NCBI GenBank assembly: GCA_041552775.1
Contig: JBFEKH010000002.1
Coordinates: 1-64,000, forward strand
Length of the DNA stretch: 64,000 bases
Direction: 5' to 3'
Source of the DNA: Allopontixanthobacter sp041552775
GTDB taxonomy: Bacteria > Pseudomonadota > Alphaproteobacteria > Sphingomonadales > Sphingomonadaceae
A program made the translations under genes and the position numbers. Positions 25,849-34,348 of this stretch are shown here, one piece after another. Numbering within the stretch: the stretch's first letter is position 1; the number at the start of each line of letters is the position of its first letter. Below the pieces are notes generated by a model, which saw only the letters and a list, made by a program, of their open reading frames with translations, was not told the DNA's origin and searched no databases.

Positions 25849-25994
25849 AGTGACCTCCGATTGCGGCTTTGGCTGAATATCGGGATATCCAGCGCTTGCC
25901 GCTCCAGTGATTCCCCTGTTGGAAAAAGAATGGAGCCAGGCACGCGATAAATCCAATTGGAAGTTTATACCCAATTTGATAGAGAGCATCTATC

Positions 25995-26894
25995 ATGCCG
26001 ACACTTCGACAATTGCAATATCTCGTCGCGCTGGAAGATACGGTGCATTTCGGACATGCGGCCGCCAGCATCCCCGTGACCCAGCCCACCCTGAGCCAGC
26101 AGATGAAGGAGCTCGAGCGTCGGCTCGAGGTAAAACTGGTCGAGCGAGGGAAACCGGTGCGCCTGACTCCGATCGGCCGGGAAATCGCCGACCGTGCCCG
26201 CAAGATTCTCCTGGAGGTCAACGAAATCCGGCAATTGGCCGAACGCAGCCGAACCGGCATGGCCGGCACTATCCGCTTCGGCGTAACTCCCACACTTGGG
26301 CCGTATTTGATTCCGCATGCCGTGGTCAGGCTGCACCGCGAAAATCCAGCCCTGCGCCTGTATATTCGCGAAGGGATTCCGGACGACCAGTTCGCGGAGC
26401 TGTCACGCGGCAGGCTGGACATGGTGCTGGCGCCGCTGCCAGTTACCGGCAGCGGATTTCATATCGAACCTTTGTTTCGCGAAGACCTGTCCCTAGTGGC
26501 CGCGCCCGATCATCCACTGCACTCCAAATCCGGGCTGAATTCGTCCGACTTCGCCGGACAGCCAGTGCTCAGTCTGGACCGGAGGCACCATTTCCATCGT
26601 CAGGCAATCAGCATTTGCCAGGATCTCGGGGCTGAATTGATGCGCGATTATGAAGGCACCAGCCTCGACAGCCTGCGGCAAATGGCCGGATCAGGCCTCG
26701 GCCTAGCGATCCTGCCGGAGCTGTACTTGCGCTCTGAAACCGGCGGGGAGGATATGGTGAAACGATTTGCCATTCAGGATTGGTCGGCCACCCGCTCCAT
26801 CGCGGCAGTGTGGCGCGAAGGGGCAGCCTTTGCCGATGCCTATGCCGCCATTGCCGAGATCATCGCCACCGAAGCGCGCGAAATCCTGTCCTAG
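25995..26894 (+). CDS. LysR-type regulator, OxyR-like but lacking Cys199
   Basis: A 299-residue LysR-family regulator. The winged helix is at about 1-60 (HFGHAAASIPVTQPTLSQQMKELE), and the effector domain follows. The best match is OxyR: the segment around residues 195-208 aligns without gaps with E. coli OxyR and keeps H198, Q203, A204 and Cys208. At position 199, where OxyR has the peroxide-reacting Cys, this protein has His. TSLDSLRQMAGSGLGLAILPELYL is also OxyR-typical. It is therefore unlikely to form the C199-C208 disulfide. No catalase or ahpC gene lies next to it. Gene symbol withheld for this reason. Confidence 0.88.
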   Translation: MPTLRQLQYLVALEDTVHFGHAAASIPVTQPTLSQQMKELERRLEVKLVERGKPVRLTPIGREIADRARKILLEVNEIRQLAERSRTGMAGTIRFGVTPTLGPYLIPHAVVRLHRENPALRLYIREGIPDDQFAELSRGRLDMVLAPLPVTGSGFHIEPLFREDLSLVAAPDHPLHSKSGLNSSDFAGQPVLSLDRRHHFHRQAISICQDLGAELMRDYEGTSLDSLRQMAGSGLGLAILPELYLRSETGGEDMVKRFAIQDWSATRSIAAVWREGAAFADAYAAIAEIIATEAREILS

Positions 26895-27524
26895 TCACAG
26901 CAACATCATCTGGGAGATCGGGGCGAAGCTGCGGCGGTGCAGCGGACACGGGCCATGTTCCAGCAGCGCCGCCATGTGGTTTTTCGTCCCGTAACCCTTG
27001 TTGCGTTCCCAGCCGTATTGAGGGTGCGCCTCTGCCGCTTCCAGCATGATCCGGTCGCGCCATTCCTTGGCCACGATGGACGCCGCCGAGATACACGGTT
27101 CAATGGCATCGCCGCCAACAATCGCGCGAGCATCCCACCGCCAGCCCTCCGCGCGTCCGGCAGGTGTCAAGTTGCCGTCGATCAAAACACTGTCAGGTTC
27201 GCGGCCAAGCGCGTCGCGCAGGCCCTGAACAGCCAATGTCATGGCCAGCATCGTCGCGCCAAGGATATTGAGCCGGTCGATAGCCTCCACATCGACCACC
27301 CCGACCGCCCATGCGCAGCGCCTCCTGATGACCAGGTCTAGCTCGCCCCGGCGGCGCGCAGTCAGCTTCTTGGAATCGTCCAGACCGGCGGGGCGCGGCT
27401 TGCATAATACAACCGCGGACGCCACAACCGGGCCAGCCAACGGGCCGCGGCCTGCCTCGTCAACGCCGAAGACAACTTCTTCGGCACCAAAATCATCCTT
27501 GGGTGTTCCGGAAAGCATGGACAT
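26895..27524 (-). CDS. rnhB: Ribonuclease HII
   Basis: Removes ribonucleotides from DNA:RNA hybrids and single misincorporated rNMPs; cytosolic. About 209 residues from the chosen start. The first metal-binding pair is in VFGVDEAGRGPLAGPVV; LDDSKKLTARRR, SVLIDGN and ASIVAKEWRD follow, with the final YGTKNHMAALLEHG and HRRSFAPI. The start is uncertain: ATG at 27524 or 27518, or ATG at 27542, which has GAGGG upstream. Any of these overlaps the start codon of the divergent dehydrogenase gene. It converges back-to-back with the LysR gene, whose stop is adjacent. Confidence 0.93.
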   Translation of the reverse strand: MSMLSGTPKDDFGAEEVVFGVDEAGRGPLAGPVVASAVVLCKPRPAGLDDSKKLTARRRGELDLVIRRRCAWAVGVVDVEAIDRLNILGATMLAMTLAVQGLRDALGREPDSVLIDGNLTPAGRAEGWRWDARAIVGGDAIEPCISAASIVAKEWRDRIMLEAAEAHPQYGWERNKGYGTKNHMAALLEHGPCPLHRRSFAPISQMMLL

Positions 27525-28668
27525 GTCACATAAAAAATTCATCGCCCTCGCTCTAACCATGGCCGTAGTGCCTCTCGCAAGCTGCGGAGCACAAGCATCG
27601 GTGGAAAGCATCGCCGAAACTTCCGGCGCCTTCACTGTCACCGAACACGGCACCTTTGCAGAGCCATGGGCGGCCGCCTTCGAACCGGGAACGGGCATCC
27701 TGTTCATTACGGAGAAGGCCGGAACGATTAAATTCTACAATCCTGCCGCTGGAACATCGGGTAATGTGACCGGAGTTCCAAAGGTGGATTACGGCGGCCA
27801 GGGCGGCCTTGGCGATGTAGCCTTCGCGCCGGATTATGCCAGCAGCAAGACGATCTATCTCAGTTGGGTGGAAGCCGGAGACGGCGACACCCGCGGCGGC
27901 GTTGTGGGCAAGGGCATACTTGATTGCAGTACTGGTACATCTTGCGCAATCAAGAACCTGGAAGTGATCTGGCGGCAGTCTCCGAAAGTCACCGGGCGCG
28001 GCCACTATTCGCACAGAATTACCTTTTCGCCTGACGGCCAATATCTCTTCATCGCCAGCGGCGATCGGCAGAAGATGCAGCCAGCACAGGATCGTGCAAA
28101 TAATCTCGGCAGTGTCGTTCGCCTCACGCTGGACGGACAGCCCGCGCCCGGCAATCCATTTGCGGATGAAGGCGGCGTGACCAGTGAAATCTGGTCCTAT
28201 GGCCACCGCAATATCCTTGGGCTGAAGTTCGATGCGCAGGGCCGTTTATGGGACCTTGAGCACGGGCCCAAGGGCGGTGACGAGCTCAATTTGGTCAAGG
28301 CAGGCGAGAATTATGGCTGGCCGATCGTGTCGGACGGCGTTCATTACGACAATGACCCGATCCCCGACCATTCCACCCGCCCCGAATTCGCCGCACCAGC
28401 GATAGGCTGGACCCCGGTAATCGCGCCAGGCGATTTCATCTTTTACAATGGCGACATGTTCGGCGAATGGCGCGGCGATGCGCTGATTGCCGGGCTCGGT
28501 GTGCGGGCGGTGGTCCGCGTTTCCATCGACGGTGAAACCGCCACGGAAACCGGCCGCTATGACATGGGCGATCGCATCCGCGAGATCGTGGAAGGCCCGG
28601 ATGGCGCGATCTGGCTACTCGAAGATACCGAAAAGGGCCGGCTGCTGCGCCTCACGCCAGCATCCTGA
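27523..28668 (+). CDS. PQQ-dependent sugar (glucose/sorbosone) dehydrogenase family lipoprotein
   Basis: A 381-residue exported protein. The signal ends in a lipobox (VPLASC), so it is likely lipid-anchored. The mature part is a six-bladed beta-propeller of the soluble glucose/sorbosone dehydrogenase family, with GQGGLGDVAFAPD, HYSHRITFSPDGQYLFIASGD, SYGHRNILGLKFDAQGRLWDLEHGPKGGDELN and NYGWP (quoted as separate landmarks). Family members oxidise aldoses with PQQ in the periplasm; the substrate here is unknown. The start at 27523 has GGAAAG seven bases upstream. Its start codon overlaps that of rnhB on the other strand. Confidence 0.9.
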   Translation: MSHKKFIALALTMAVVPLASCGAQASVESIAETSGAFTVTEHGTFAEPWAAAFEPGTGILFITEKAGTIKFYNPAAGTSGNVTGVPKVDYGGQGGLGDVAFAPDYASSKTIYLSWVEAGDGDTRGGVVGKGILDCSTGTSCAIKNLEVIWRQSPKVTGRGHYSHRITFSPDGQYLFIASGDRQKMQPAQDRANNLGSVVRLTLDGQPAPGNPFADEGGVTSEIWSYGHRNILGLKFDAQGRLWDLEHGPKGGDELNLVKAGENYGWPIVSDGVHYDNDPIPDHSTRPEFAAPAIGWTPVIAPGDFIFYNGDMFGEWRGDALIAGLGVRAVVRVSIDGETATETGRYDMGDRIREIVEGPDGAIWLLEDTEKGRLLRLTPAS

Positions 28669-28755
28669 CAATCTGGGCATGGTGCGCCGATAGCTGAATT
28701 AATGTCGACATCGGGTCGGCGGCAACCTATCGGCGCGCTCCATTCCGGAGCAAAA

Positions 28756-29265
28756 ATGCCAACAATCGTCCCCCTAGCAAATATCGACCCTGCGATGCTC
28801 GAACAGGTGCTCGACCGCGCTTTCGGCCCAGACCGCCATGCGCGGACCGCGTATAGAATGCGCGAGGGGACCGACTGGCTGCCCGCGCTCAGCTTTGCCG
28901 CGCTGGACGATGACGATTATCTTGCTGGTACAATCCAGCTGTGGCCGATTGCCCTGACCGACCCCGAAGGCCGCGCACATCCGATGTTGATGGTCGGCCC
29001 GGTCGCGGTGCTGCCGGAACGCCAGCAGGAAGGATACGGCAAGGCGCTGATGCTGGCATCGCTCGGCGCGCTCGACCCCGCGACTGCCCTGCCCCAAATT
29101 CTGATTGGCGACGCGGAATATTACGGTCGTTTCTTCGGATTCAGCGCCGAACATACCGGCGATTGGTATTGCCCCGGTCCGTTCGACCGCGAGCGGTTGC
29201 TGCTTCGCTGCACCAATCCTGCGGTGCTACCGCCGACCGGGATGCTGGGACCATGGCCAGGTTGA
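28756..29265 (+). CDS. GNAT-family N-acetyltransferase
   Basis: A 169-residue GNAT protein. The acetyl-CoA loop lies in VAVLPERQQEGYGKALM (Q/RxxGxG/A form) after the strand HPMLMVGP; LIGDAEYYGRFFGFS is typical of the YhbS-like subgroup. The ATG at 28756 has GGAG with 6-nt spacing, and an upstream start is rejected. Substrate unknown. It stands between the dehydrogenase gene and the DUF1285 cluster, on the same strand as both. Confidence 0.87.
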   Translation: MPTIVPLANIDPAMLEQVLDRAFGPDRHARTAYRMREGTDWLPALSFAALDDDDYLAGTIQLWPIALTDPEGRAHPMLMVGPVAVLPERQQEGYGKALMLASLGALDPATALPQILIGDAEYYGRFFGFSAEHTGDWYCPGPFDRERLLLRCTNPAVLPPTGMLGPWPG

Positions 29266-29328
29266 GAGACCGGGCTAATTAAGTGCGCGGGATTGAATGA
29301 CCGCTCTGCCTCTGCCATTTGATAGACA

Positions 29329-29877
29329 ATGCCGTACGAAGCCCCACCGGAACTTGAAAACCTCACCCTCGCGCAAATTGCCGAGCAGGTGAAACTGCGC
29401 AAATTACCGCCGGTGGAAGAATGGAACCCGCAAAAGACCGGCGACAGCCTCATGCGGATTGCGGCGGACGGCACCTGGTTCCATGATGGTGGGCCGATCA
29501 GACGCCCTGCCATGGTCCGCGCATTTGCTGGCTTGCTGATGCGCGATGCCAAAGGTCAGCACTGGCTGGTCACCCCGTTCGAAAAGCTCAGCATCGAGGT
29601 CGAGGATGCTCCGCTGATTGCCACCGACGTGTCCGAAGTGGACGGCGGCCTTGGCTTTCGGATCAATACCGACGAACTGGTTCTGGCCGGACCGGACAAT
29701 CCGATAATTGCCCGAGGGGATGCCGAAACTCCGGCGCTGTATCTCACCGTGCGGCGCGGACTTGAGGCGCGGCTCAATCGCAGCACCTATCAGCAATTGG
29801 CGGATATCGCGCTTGAGGGCGGCGATGATTGGACTGTTGCAAGCCAAGGGGCGAAATTCTCGCTGCTCCCGTCATGA
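29329..29877 (+). CDS. DUF1285 domain protein
   Basis: A 182-residue soluble protein matching DUF1285 throughout, with GTWFHDGGPIRRPAMVRAFAGLL, HWLVTPFEKLSIEVEDAPL and a final WTVASQGAKFSLLPS. Structures of the family show a two-domain beta-rich fold, but its function is unknown. The stop overlaps the start of the Nudix gene (ATGA), and the Nudix gene overlaps cca, so DUF1285-Nudix-CCA is one unit. This grouping is common in sphingomonads and hints at a role in nucleotide or RNA housekeeping. Confidence 0.92.
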   Translation: MPYEAPPELENLTLAQIAEQVKLRKLPPVEEWNPQKTGDSLMRIAADGTWFHDGGPIRRPAMVRAFAGLLMRDAKGQHWLVTPFEKLSIEVEDAPLIATDVSEVDGGLGFRINTDELVLAGPDNPIIARGDAETPALYLTVRRGLEARLNRSTYQQLADIALEGGDDWTVASQGAKFSLLPS

Positions 29878-30479
29878 GCTTGCTGTTCGACCATCTCAGC
29901 GCCTTGTTCGACAGCGGCCACGGACTTGAACTTCCCGACCTGCGCGATGATAGCCACTTGGGCCCAGTCGGCACGCCCCGGCCTGCGGCGGTGCTGATCG
30001 CGGTGACCGAGCGCGAAGAACCGGGTGTGCTGCTGATCCACCGGCCCGAAGGCATGCGATCGCATCCCGGCCAGATCGCCTTTCCCGGCGGCAAGATCGA
30101 TCCTGGCGAAAATGCGATTGAGGCTGCTCTGCGAGAGGCCAATGAAGAACTCGGCATTCTCCAGCGCGATGTGAAAGTGATCGGCGCGACTGACCGCTTC
30201 GGCACGGGAAGCGGCTTTGATGTAACCCCGGTGCTGGCGACAATACCGCCCGATCTGACCCTGATGCCCAATCCGGCGGAGGTATCGGATTGGTTCGAGG
30301 CGCCCCTGCGCTTCATTCTCGATCCCGCTAACCATGTCCCGCAGAGCGCGTTCTGGCAGGGCGAAACTCGTGAATATCTAGAAATTCCTTGGGAAGGACG
30401 CCGTATCTGGGGCATCACCGCATCGATCATCGCCAATCTGTCGCGCCGAATTTCGTACGGGGCTGTAACCCATGACTGA
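29874..30479 (+). CDS. Nudix hydrolase, CoA-pyrophosphatase type
   Basis: A 201-residue Nudix protein. The full Nudix box is visible: GGKIDPGENAIEAALREANEELGI (GX5EX7REUXEEXGU), preceded by LLIHRPEGMRSHPGQIAFP, the UPF0035/CoAse motif of NudL/YeaB. It should hydrolyse CoA or a related dinucleotide at the pyrophosphate bond. ATG at 29874 overlaps the stop of DUF1285, and its own stop overlaps cca by 8 bp. Confidence 0.92.
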   Translation: MSLLFDHLSALFDSGHGLELPDLRDDSHLGPVGTPRPAAVLIAVTEREEPGVLLIHRPEGMRSHPGQIAFPGGKIDPGENAIEAALREANEELGILQRDVKVIGATDRFGTGSGFDVTPVLATIPPDLTLMPNPAEVSDWFEAPLRFILDPANHVPQSAFWQGETREYLEIPWEGRRIWGITASIIANLSRRISYGAVTHD

Positions 30480-31662
30480 GCGCCTGCCCGCTGCCGCATG
30501 GACGCAGCGCAAAGACCTCGCCGTGATGGTGGCCGCACTGGGAACAAAGAACGTCCGCTGGGTCGGCGGAGCCGTTCGCGATACAATTCTTGGCGTGAAT
30601 GTGCAGGATATCGACGCTGCCACAACATTAATGCCTGACGAGGTCATCGCGCGCCTGGAGGCTGCGGGCATTCGCACTGTTCCCACCGGCATCGACCACG
30701 GCACAGTGACTGCGCTGATGCCCGCAACCGGATATTCCGGCAATGTCGAGATCACGACTTTGCGGCACGACGTTTCCACCGATGGCCGCCGTGCGACAGT
30801 GGCATTTGCACAGGATTGGCGCGAGGATGCAGCCCGGCGAGATTTTACCATCAATGCCCTGTTCGCCCATCCGGTAACGCTGGAAATTTCCGACTATTTT
30901 GGCGGATTGGCTGATCTGGCGGCAAAGCGGGTGCGCTTCATCGGCGATGCCCGCCAGCGCATTCGCGAGGATCATTTACGGATCCTGCGGTATTTCCGCT
31001 TCCAGGCACGTTTCGGGGCCGAACTGGACCATGAAGCCGAGGAAGCTTGTGCGGAATTGGCCGACACGCTCAAAGGACTGTCGCGCGAACGGGTCGGCTG
31101 GGAATTGCAGACTTTGCTCCGCCTGCCCGATCCCTCGCCAACGGTCGCGCGAATGCACCAGTTGCGCGTGCTGCAGGTAGTTCTGCCCGAAACCAGGCCC
31201 CACGAAATCGACGCTCTCGCCAAGCTGATCACGGCAGAACAGGTCCACGGTGTTGCGCCAGACCCGATGCGCCGCCTGTCTGCACTGTTGCCGGCCCTGC
31301 CGGCGATTGCCGCCGCCGTGTCCACCCGCCTTCGCCTTTCGCGCAGCCAGCGGCGGCGTCTGGCATGTGTCGCAGCGCGCAGCCCCACTGACGCAGAAAA
31401 TCCGCGCCCTTTGGTATATCTGGAAGGGCCCGACTGTGCGATTGATCGGCTGCTGCTGATTGGCGCTGATCCTACCCCGGTAATTGGCTGGGATGCACCG
31501 AATTTGCCGCTCAAGGGCGGAGAGATCGTCCGGCGCGGCGTGCAGGCAGGGCCGTCGGTGGCGCGCATTTTACAAAGCGTCGAGCGGCGCTGGCTGGAAG
31601 AAAACTTCCCAGACAACCTGCGGGTTTCCGCCATTCTCGACGAGGAACTGGCGAAAGAATAA
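30472..31662 (+). CDS. cca: CCA tRNA nucleotidyltransferase / poly(A) polymerase family
   Basis: Class II nucleotidyltransferase of 396 residues that adds or repairs the 3' CCA of tRNAs. The head domain carries WVGGAVRDTILG and DIDAATT (the catalytic DxD carboxylates), TVTALMPATGYSGNVEITTLR, ARRDFTINALF and REDHLRILRYFRFQARFG. The C-terminal half is helical. It may act as CCA-adding enzyme or poly(A) polymerase; the two are hard to tell apart by sequence. Last gene of the DUF1285-Nudix-CCA run. The tRNA in this window already encodes CCA, so a repair role is likely for that tRNA. Confidence 0.93.
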   Translation: MTERLPAAAWTQRKDLAVMVAALGTKNVRWVGGAVRDTILGVNVQDIDAATTLMPDEVIARLEAAGIRTVPTGIDHGTVTALMPATGYSGNVEITTLRHDVSTDGRRATVAFAQDWREDAARRDFTINALFAHPVTLEISDYFGGLADLAAKRVRFIGDARQRIREDHLRILRYFRFQARFGAELDHEAEEACAELADTLKGLSRERVGWELQTLLRLPDPSPTVARMHQLRVLQVVLPETRPHEIDALAKLITAEQVHGVAPDPMRRLSALLPALPAIAAAVSTRLRLSRSQRRRLACVAARSPTDAENPRPLVYLEGPDCAIDRLLLIGADPTPVIGWDAPNLPLKGGEIVRRGVQAGPSVARILQSVERRWLEENFPDNLRVSAILDEELAKE

Positions 31663-31917
31663 GTCCCTTATGAGTTATTTCATTGCTTATTCACATATCC
31701 CGCCCTACATGGCCCGTGACGTCCGGCGCATAATGAGTATGCGCACTCGGCTGCAAGCGTGAACTTCGCCGCTCCAAAATGGCAGAAGTCCCGTAGCCGA
31801 CGCACGGCAAGCGTTATTCGCTAAGCTTCCCTTTTCACGCTTGGGTCGCAGACCCAAACTCTGCGCCCGGATTCCCGTTTTTCGTGGAATCCGCTTGGCG
31901 CGACCTGAAAGTATTTT
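31663..31917 (+). promoter_or_regulatory. Leader region of the RNA helicase gene with two tight hairpins
   Basis: 255 bp between cca and the helicase. Close to the helicase start are two perfect hairpins: TTGGGTC (31841-31847) with GACCCAA (31851-31857), loop of three, and GGATTCC (31869-31875) with GGAATCC (31886-31892), loop CGTTTTTCGT. The ribosome site is poor, so access may depend on this structure. A 30-codon ATG frame at 31670-31762 has no ribosome site. Structured leaders are known for cold-shock helicase mRNAs; the link here is inference. Confidence 0.45.
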
Positions 31918-33438
31918 ATGTCTTATTTCAAACAACTCGGCTTGGCCGAACCACTTCTTCGTGCGCTCGAGACCAAGGGCTACACCGAACCTACACCGAT
32001 CCAGAAGCAGGCGATCCCGTCGCTGATGGAAGGCCGCGACCTGCTGGGTATTGCCCAGACGGGTACCGGCAAAACCGCTGCGTTTTCGCTGCCTTCGCTG
32101 CATTACCTCGCCGCCAACCCGACCGGAAATTTCCCGTCGGGCTGCCGGATGCTGGTGCTTTCGCCGACCCGCGAACTGGCAGCGCAGATTGCTGATAACA
32201 TGGAAGGCTATGCCAAATATCTGAACCTGACGGTCCAGTGCATTTTCGGCGGACTCCCTGTCAACAAGCAGGCCCGCAAGTTGGTTCCTGGCTGTGATGT
32301 CCTGGTGGCAACGCCGGGCCGCTTGCTCGATCTGATCGAACAGCGCGCCCTGACCCTGCGCCATGTGGAAATCTTCGTCCTCGATGAAGCTGACCAGATG
32401 ATGGACCTCGGTTTCATCAAGCCGCTGGCGCGCATCGCCGCCATGCTGCCGGAAGACCGCCAGAGCCTGTTCTTCTCCGCCACCATGCCAAAGGCAATAG
32501 CAGACCTGGGCAAGCGCTTCATCAAGAACCCGGTCCGGGTCGAAGTTTCGCCGCAATCGACCACCGCTGAACGGGTCGAACAGTACGGCACCTATGTGAA
32601 CCAGGCCGAAAAACAGGCGCTGCTGACACTGACGCTAAAGGACGGTCTGGAAAACAAGTCCATCGACAAGAGCCTGGTGTTCACCCGCACCAAGCATGGT
32701 GCGGACAAAGTCGTACGCCATCTGGTCGCTGCCGGCATCAACGCCGCAGCCATCCATGGTAACAAGACACAGGCCCAGCGTACGCGCGCCCTCGACGGCT
32801 TCCGCAACGGCGCGGTGCCAGTGCTGATTGCTACCGACATTGCCGCACGCGGGATCGATGTCACCGGCGTGAGCCATGTGTTCAACTTCGAAATTCCCAA
32901 CGTGTCCGAACAATATGTTCACCGGATCGGCCGTACGGCCCGCGCCGGAGCAGACGGGATCGCGATTGCCTATATCGCAGCTGACGAGAAGCCCTTCATC
33001 AAGGGTATCGAGCGGCTGACGGGCGTAAAGCTCATGCCGATGCCACTGCCTGAAAACTTCCAGATGCTGGCTAAAACCTTGCCTGCTCCGGCTCCCAAGC
33101 GTTCGGGCGCTGAACGGGCACCGGGAGCTCGCGGTGGCGGTCAGGGTCGTAGCGGCGGCGGTCAAGGTGGCGGTCGCGGACGCGGCGGCCAAGGCGGCGG
33201 TCAGGGCGGCGGCCGAGGCCGTGGTGGTCCGGCTGGCGCCGGAAACCGCGGGGCCCGAACAGGTGAACGCACCGGTGAACGTTCAGGCGAACGCAGCGGT
33301 GAAAATGCCGGTGGCGGACGCCGTGACAGCGGACGCGGCCCGGTAACCAATCCGGTCGCGGCTGCGCGGCCCAACAATGGTCCACGCTCTGGTGGCGGCG
33401 GCGGCAATCGCCAGTCGCGCGGACGCCCGGGCCAGTAA
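31918..33438 (+). CDS. rhlE: DEAD-box RNA helicase, RhlE type with Gly/Arg-rich tail
   Basis: ATP-dependent RNA helicase of 506 residues, likely in ribosome assembly or RNA decay. The Q motif is GYTEPTPIQKQAIP, motif I AQTGTGKT, Ia PTRELAAQ, Ib TPGRLLD, II DEAD, III SAT, V ARGIDV and VI HRIGRTARAG. After about residue 395 a long low-complexity tail begins, with alternating GGG, RGR and repeated GERTGERSGERSGEN units, a likely RNA-binding or phase-separating region. The assignment to RhlE rather than another DEAD-box type rests on the core and the tail. A structured leader precedes it. Confidence 0.93.
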   Translation: MSYFKQLGLAEPLLRALETKGYTEPTPIQKQAIPSLMEGRDLLGIAQTGTGKTAAFSLPSLHYLAANPTGNFPSGCRMLVLSPTRELAAQIADNMEGYAKYLNLTVQCIFGGLPVNKQARKLVPGCDVLVATPGRLLDLIEQRALTLRHVEIFVLDEADQMMDLGFIKPLARIAAMLPEDRQSLFFSATMPKAIADLGKRFIKNPVRVEVSPQSTTAERVEQYGTYVNQAEKQALLTLTLKDGLENKSIDKSLVFTRTKHGADKVVRHLVAAGINAAAIHGNKTQAQRTRALDGFRNGAVPVLIATDIAARGIDVTGVSHVFNFEIPNVSEQYVHRIGRTARAGADGIAIAYIAADEKPFIKGIERLTGVKLMPMPLPENFQMLAKTLPAPAPKRSGAERAPGARGGGQGRSGGGQGGGRGRGGQGGGQGGGRGRGGPAGAGNRGARTGERTGERSGERSGENAGGGRRDSGRGPVTNPVAAARPNNGPRSGGGGGNRQSRGRPGQ

Positions 33439-33712
33439 TTTGGCGCGCAGCGGGAACCTTCACCGCAGCTTCATGTTCCGCAAGATATAAGCTAAGGAGT
33501 TGCCAAGCACTAACCCGTGTGGATAGTGCTTGGCGCCTGGCCCCGAAAATTCGGGCGCCGGACAGTATATTTTCCCGCCCTTCGGGGATGGGCCTGTGCG
33601 GGGGCGACCCCGAACCGAGAATATGCGCTTCCATCGTCAGCCGATTGCCGCATTGGACACTCCAATGGCAGGGTGATGGCGGAACCTGTTTAAGTCTTAA
33701 TGGAGTTACATA
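33439..33712. other. Structured intergenic region, possible non-coding RNA
   Basis: 274 bp with no convincing gene but strong local structure: GCCAAGCAC (33502-33510) with GTGCTTGGC (33526-33534), and CCCGAA (33542-33547) with TTCGGG (33550-33555), plus further GC-rich pairs up to about 33610. No T-tract follows, so these are not a simple terminator. I do not recognise a known RNA family. A promoter for the gene at 33713 is expected in the last 80 bp. Confidence 0.4.
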
Positions 33713-34240
33713 ATGAAGCTTGTGAAACTGGCTGCTGCAACCGCGCTGGCGCTGTCATCTCTTCCCGCTCTGGCCGCCGGTCCCGAACTGGCCGTGGGTT
33801 CCACCGTTTATGGCCCCGAAGGCAGCGTCGTCGGTACTGTCGAAACCATTGCTGACGGGATCGTCACCGTGGATACCGGCAAGCACAAGGCTCCCCTGCC
33901 AGCCGACGTTTTCGGTACCGGCGAAAAAGGCCCGTCGATTACCGTGACCCAGGCCCAGATCAACGCGATGCTGGACGAACAGATTGCTGCCGCATCTGCA
34001 CAGCGTGACGCTGCGCTGGTTGCCGGTGCAATGGTCCACACTGCCGGTGATCTGATGCTCGGCAACGTGAAGTCCGTCGATGGCGACGATGTCGTGGTCG
34101 AAATCGAAACCGGTCCGGTTGCCATGAAGCGCGAACATTTCGCGATTAACGCTAATGGCACGCTGATCGCACTGTTCACCATGGAGCAAATCGAAGCTGC
34201 TGCCAAAGATGCCGCTGCATCAGCTGGAACTTCGAGCTAA
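33713..34240 (+). CDS. Hypothetical periplasmic protein
   Basis: A 175-residue exported protein with a clean signal peptide (MKLVKLAAATALALSSLPALAA). The mature domain begins VGSTVYGPEGSVVGTVETIADGIVTVDTG, repeated in weaker form later as LGNVKSVDGDDVVVE, like two small PRC-barrel-type beta units with a helix between (INAMLDEQIAAASAQRDAAL). The acidic sequence suggests a soluble periplasmic protein. TGGAG lies 6-10 nt before the ATG. A strong terminator follows. Function unknown. Confidence 0.8.
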   Translation: MKLVKLAAATALALSSLPALAAGPELAVGSTVYGPEGSVVGTVETIADGIVTVDTGKHKAPLPADVFGTGEKGPSITVTQAQINAMLDEQIAAASAQRDAALVAGAMVHTAGDLMLGNVKSVDGDDVVVEIETGPVAMKREHFAINANGTLIALFTMEQIEAAAKDAAASAGTSS

Positions 34241-34281
34241 GCTATTCAAATCCCGCCCGATCAACTCGGGTTGTTAAAACG

Positions 34282-34318
34282 GGGCCGGAGCGGATATTAG
34301 TCTGCTCCGGCCCTTTTT
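34282..34318 (+). terminator. Rho-independent terminator
   Basis: Perfect 10-bp stem, GGGCCGGAGC (34282-34291) with GCTCCGGCCC (34304-34313), a 12-nt loop and TTTTT. It ends the gene at 33713-34240; the hairpin alone could also help stop the convergent parC transcript. Confidence 0.9.
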
Positions 34319-34322
34319 ACGC

Positions 34323-34348
34323 CAGAATTTGTTATCAGAATTTGTTAT
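34323..34348. repeat. 13-bp tandem duplication at the 3' end of parC
   Basis: CAGAATTTGTTAT occurs twice in a row. The first unit ends on the base that begins the parC stop (TGA complement 34335-34337), so the copy nearer the terminator lies just outside the gene. See findings. Confidence 0.9.

Noticed and set aside
31670..31762. 30-codon frame before the RhlE-type helicase gene, starting MSYF like the helicase
   Set aside because: No ribosome site and no similarity beyond the first four residues; might be a decayed leader but unsupported.
33519..33713. 64-codon frame in the structured intergenic region
   Set aside because: It overlaps strong hairpins, has no ribosome site and no similarity to known proteins.
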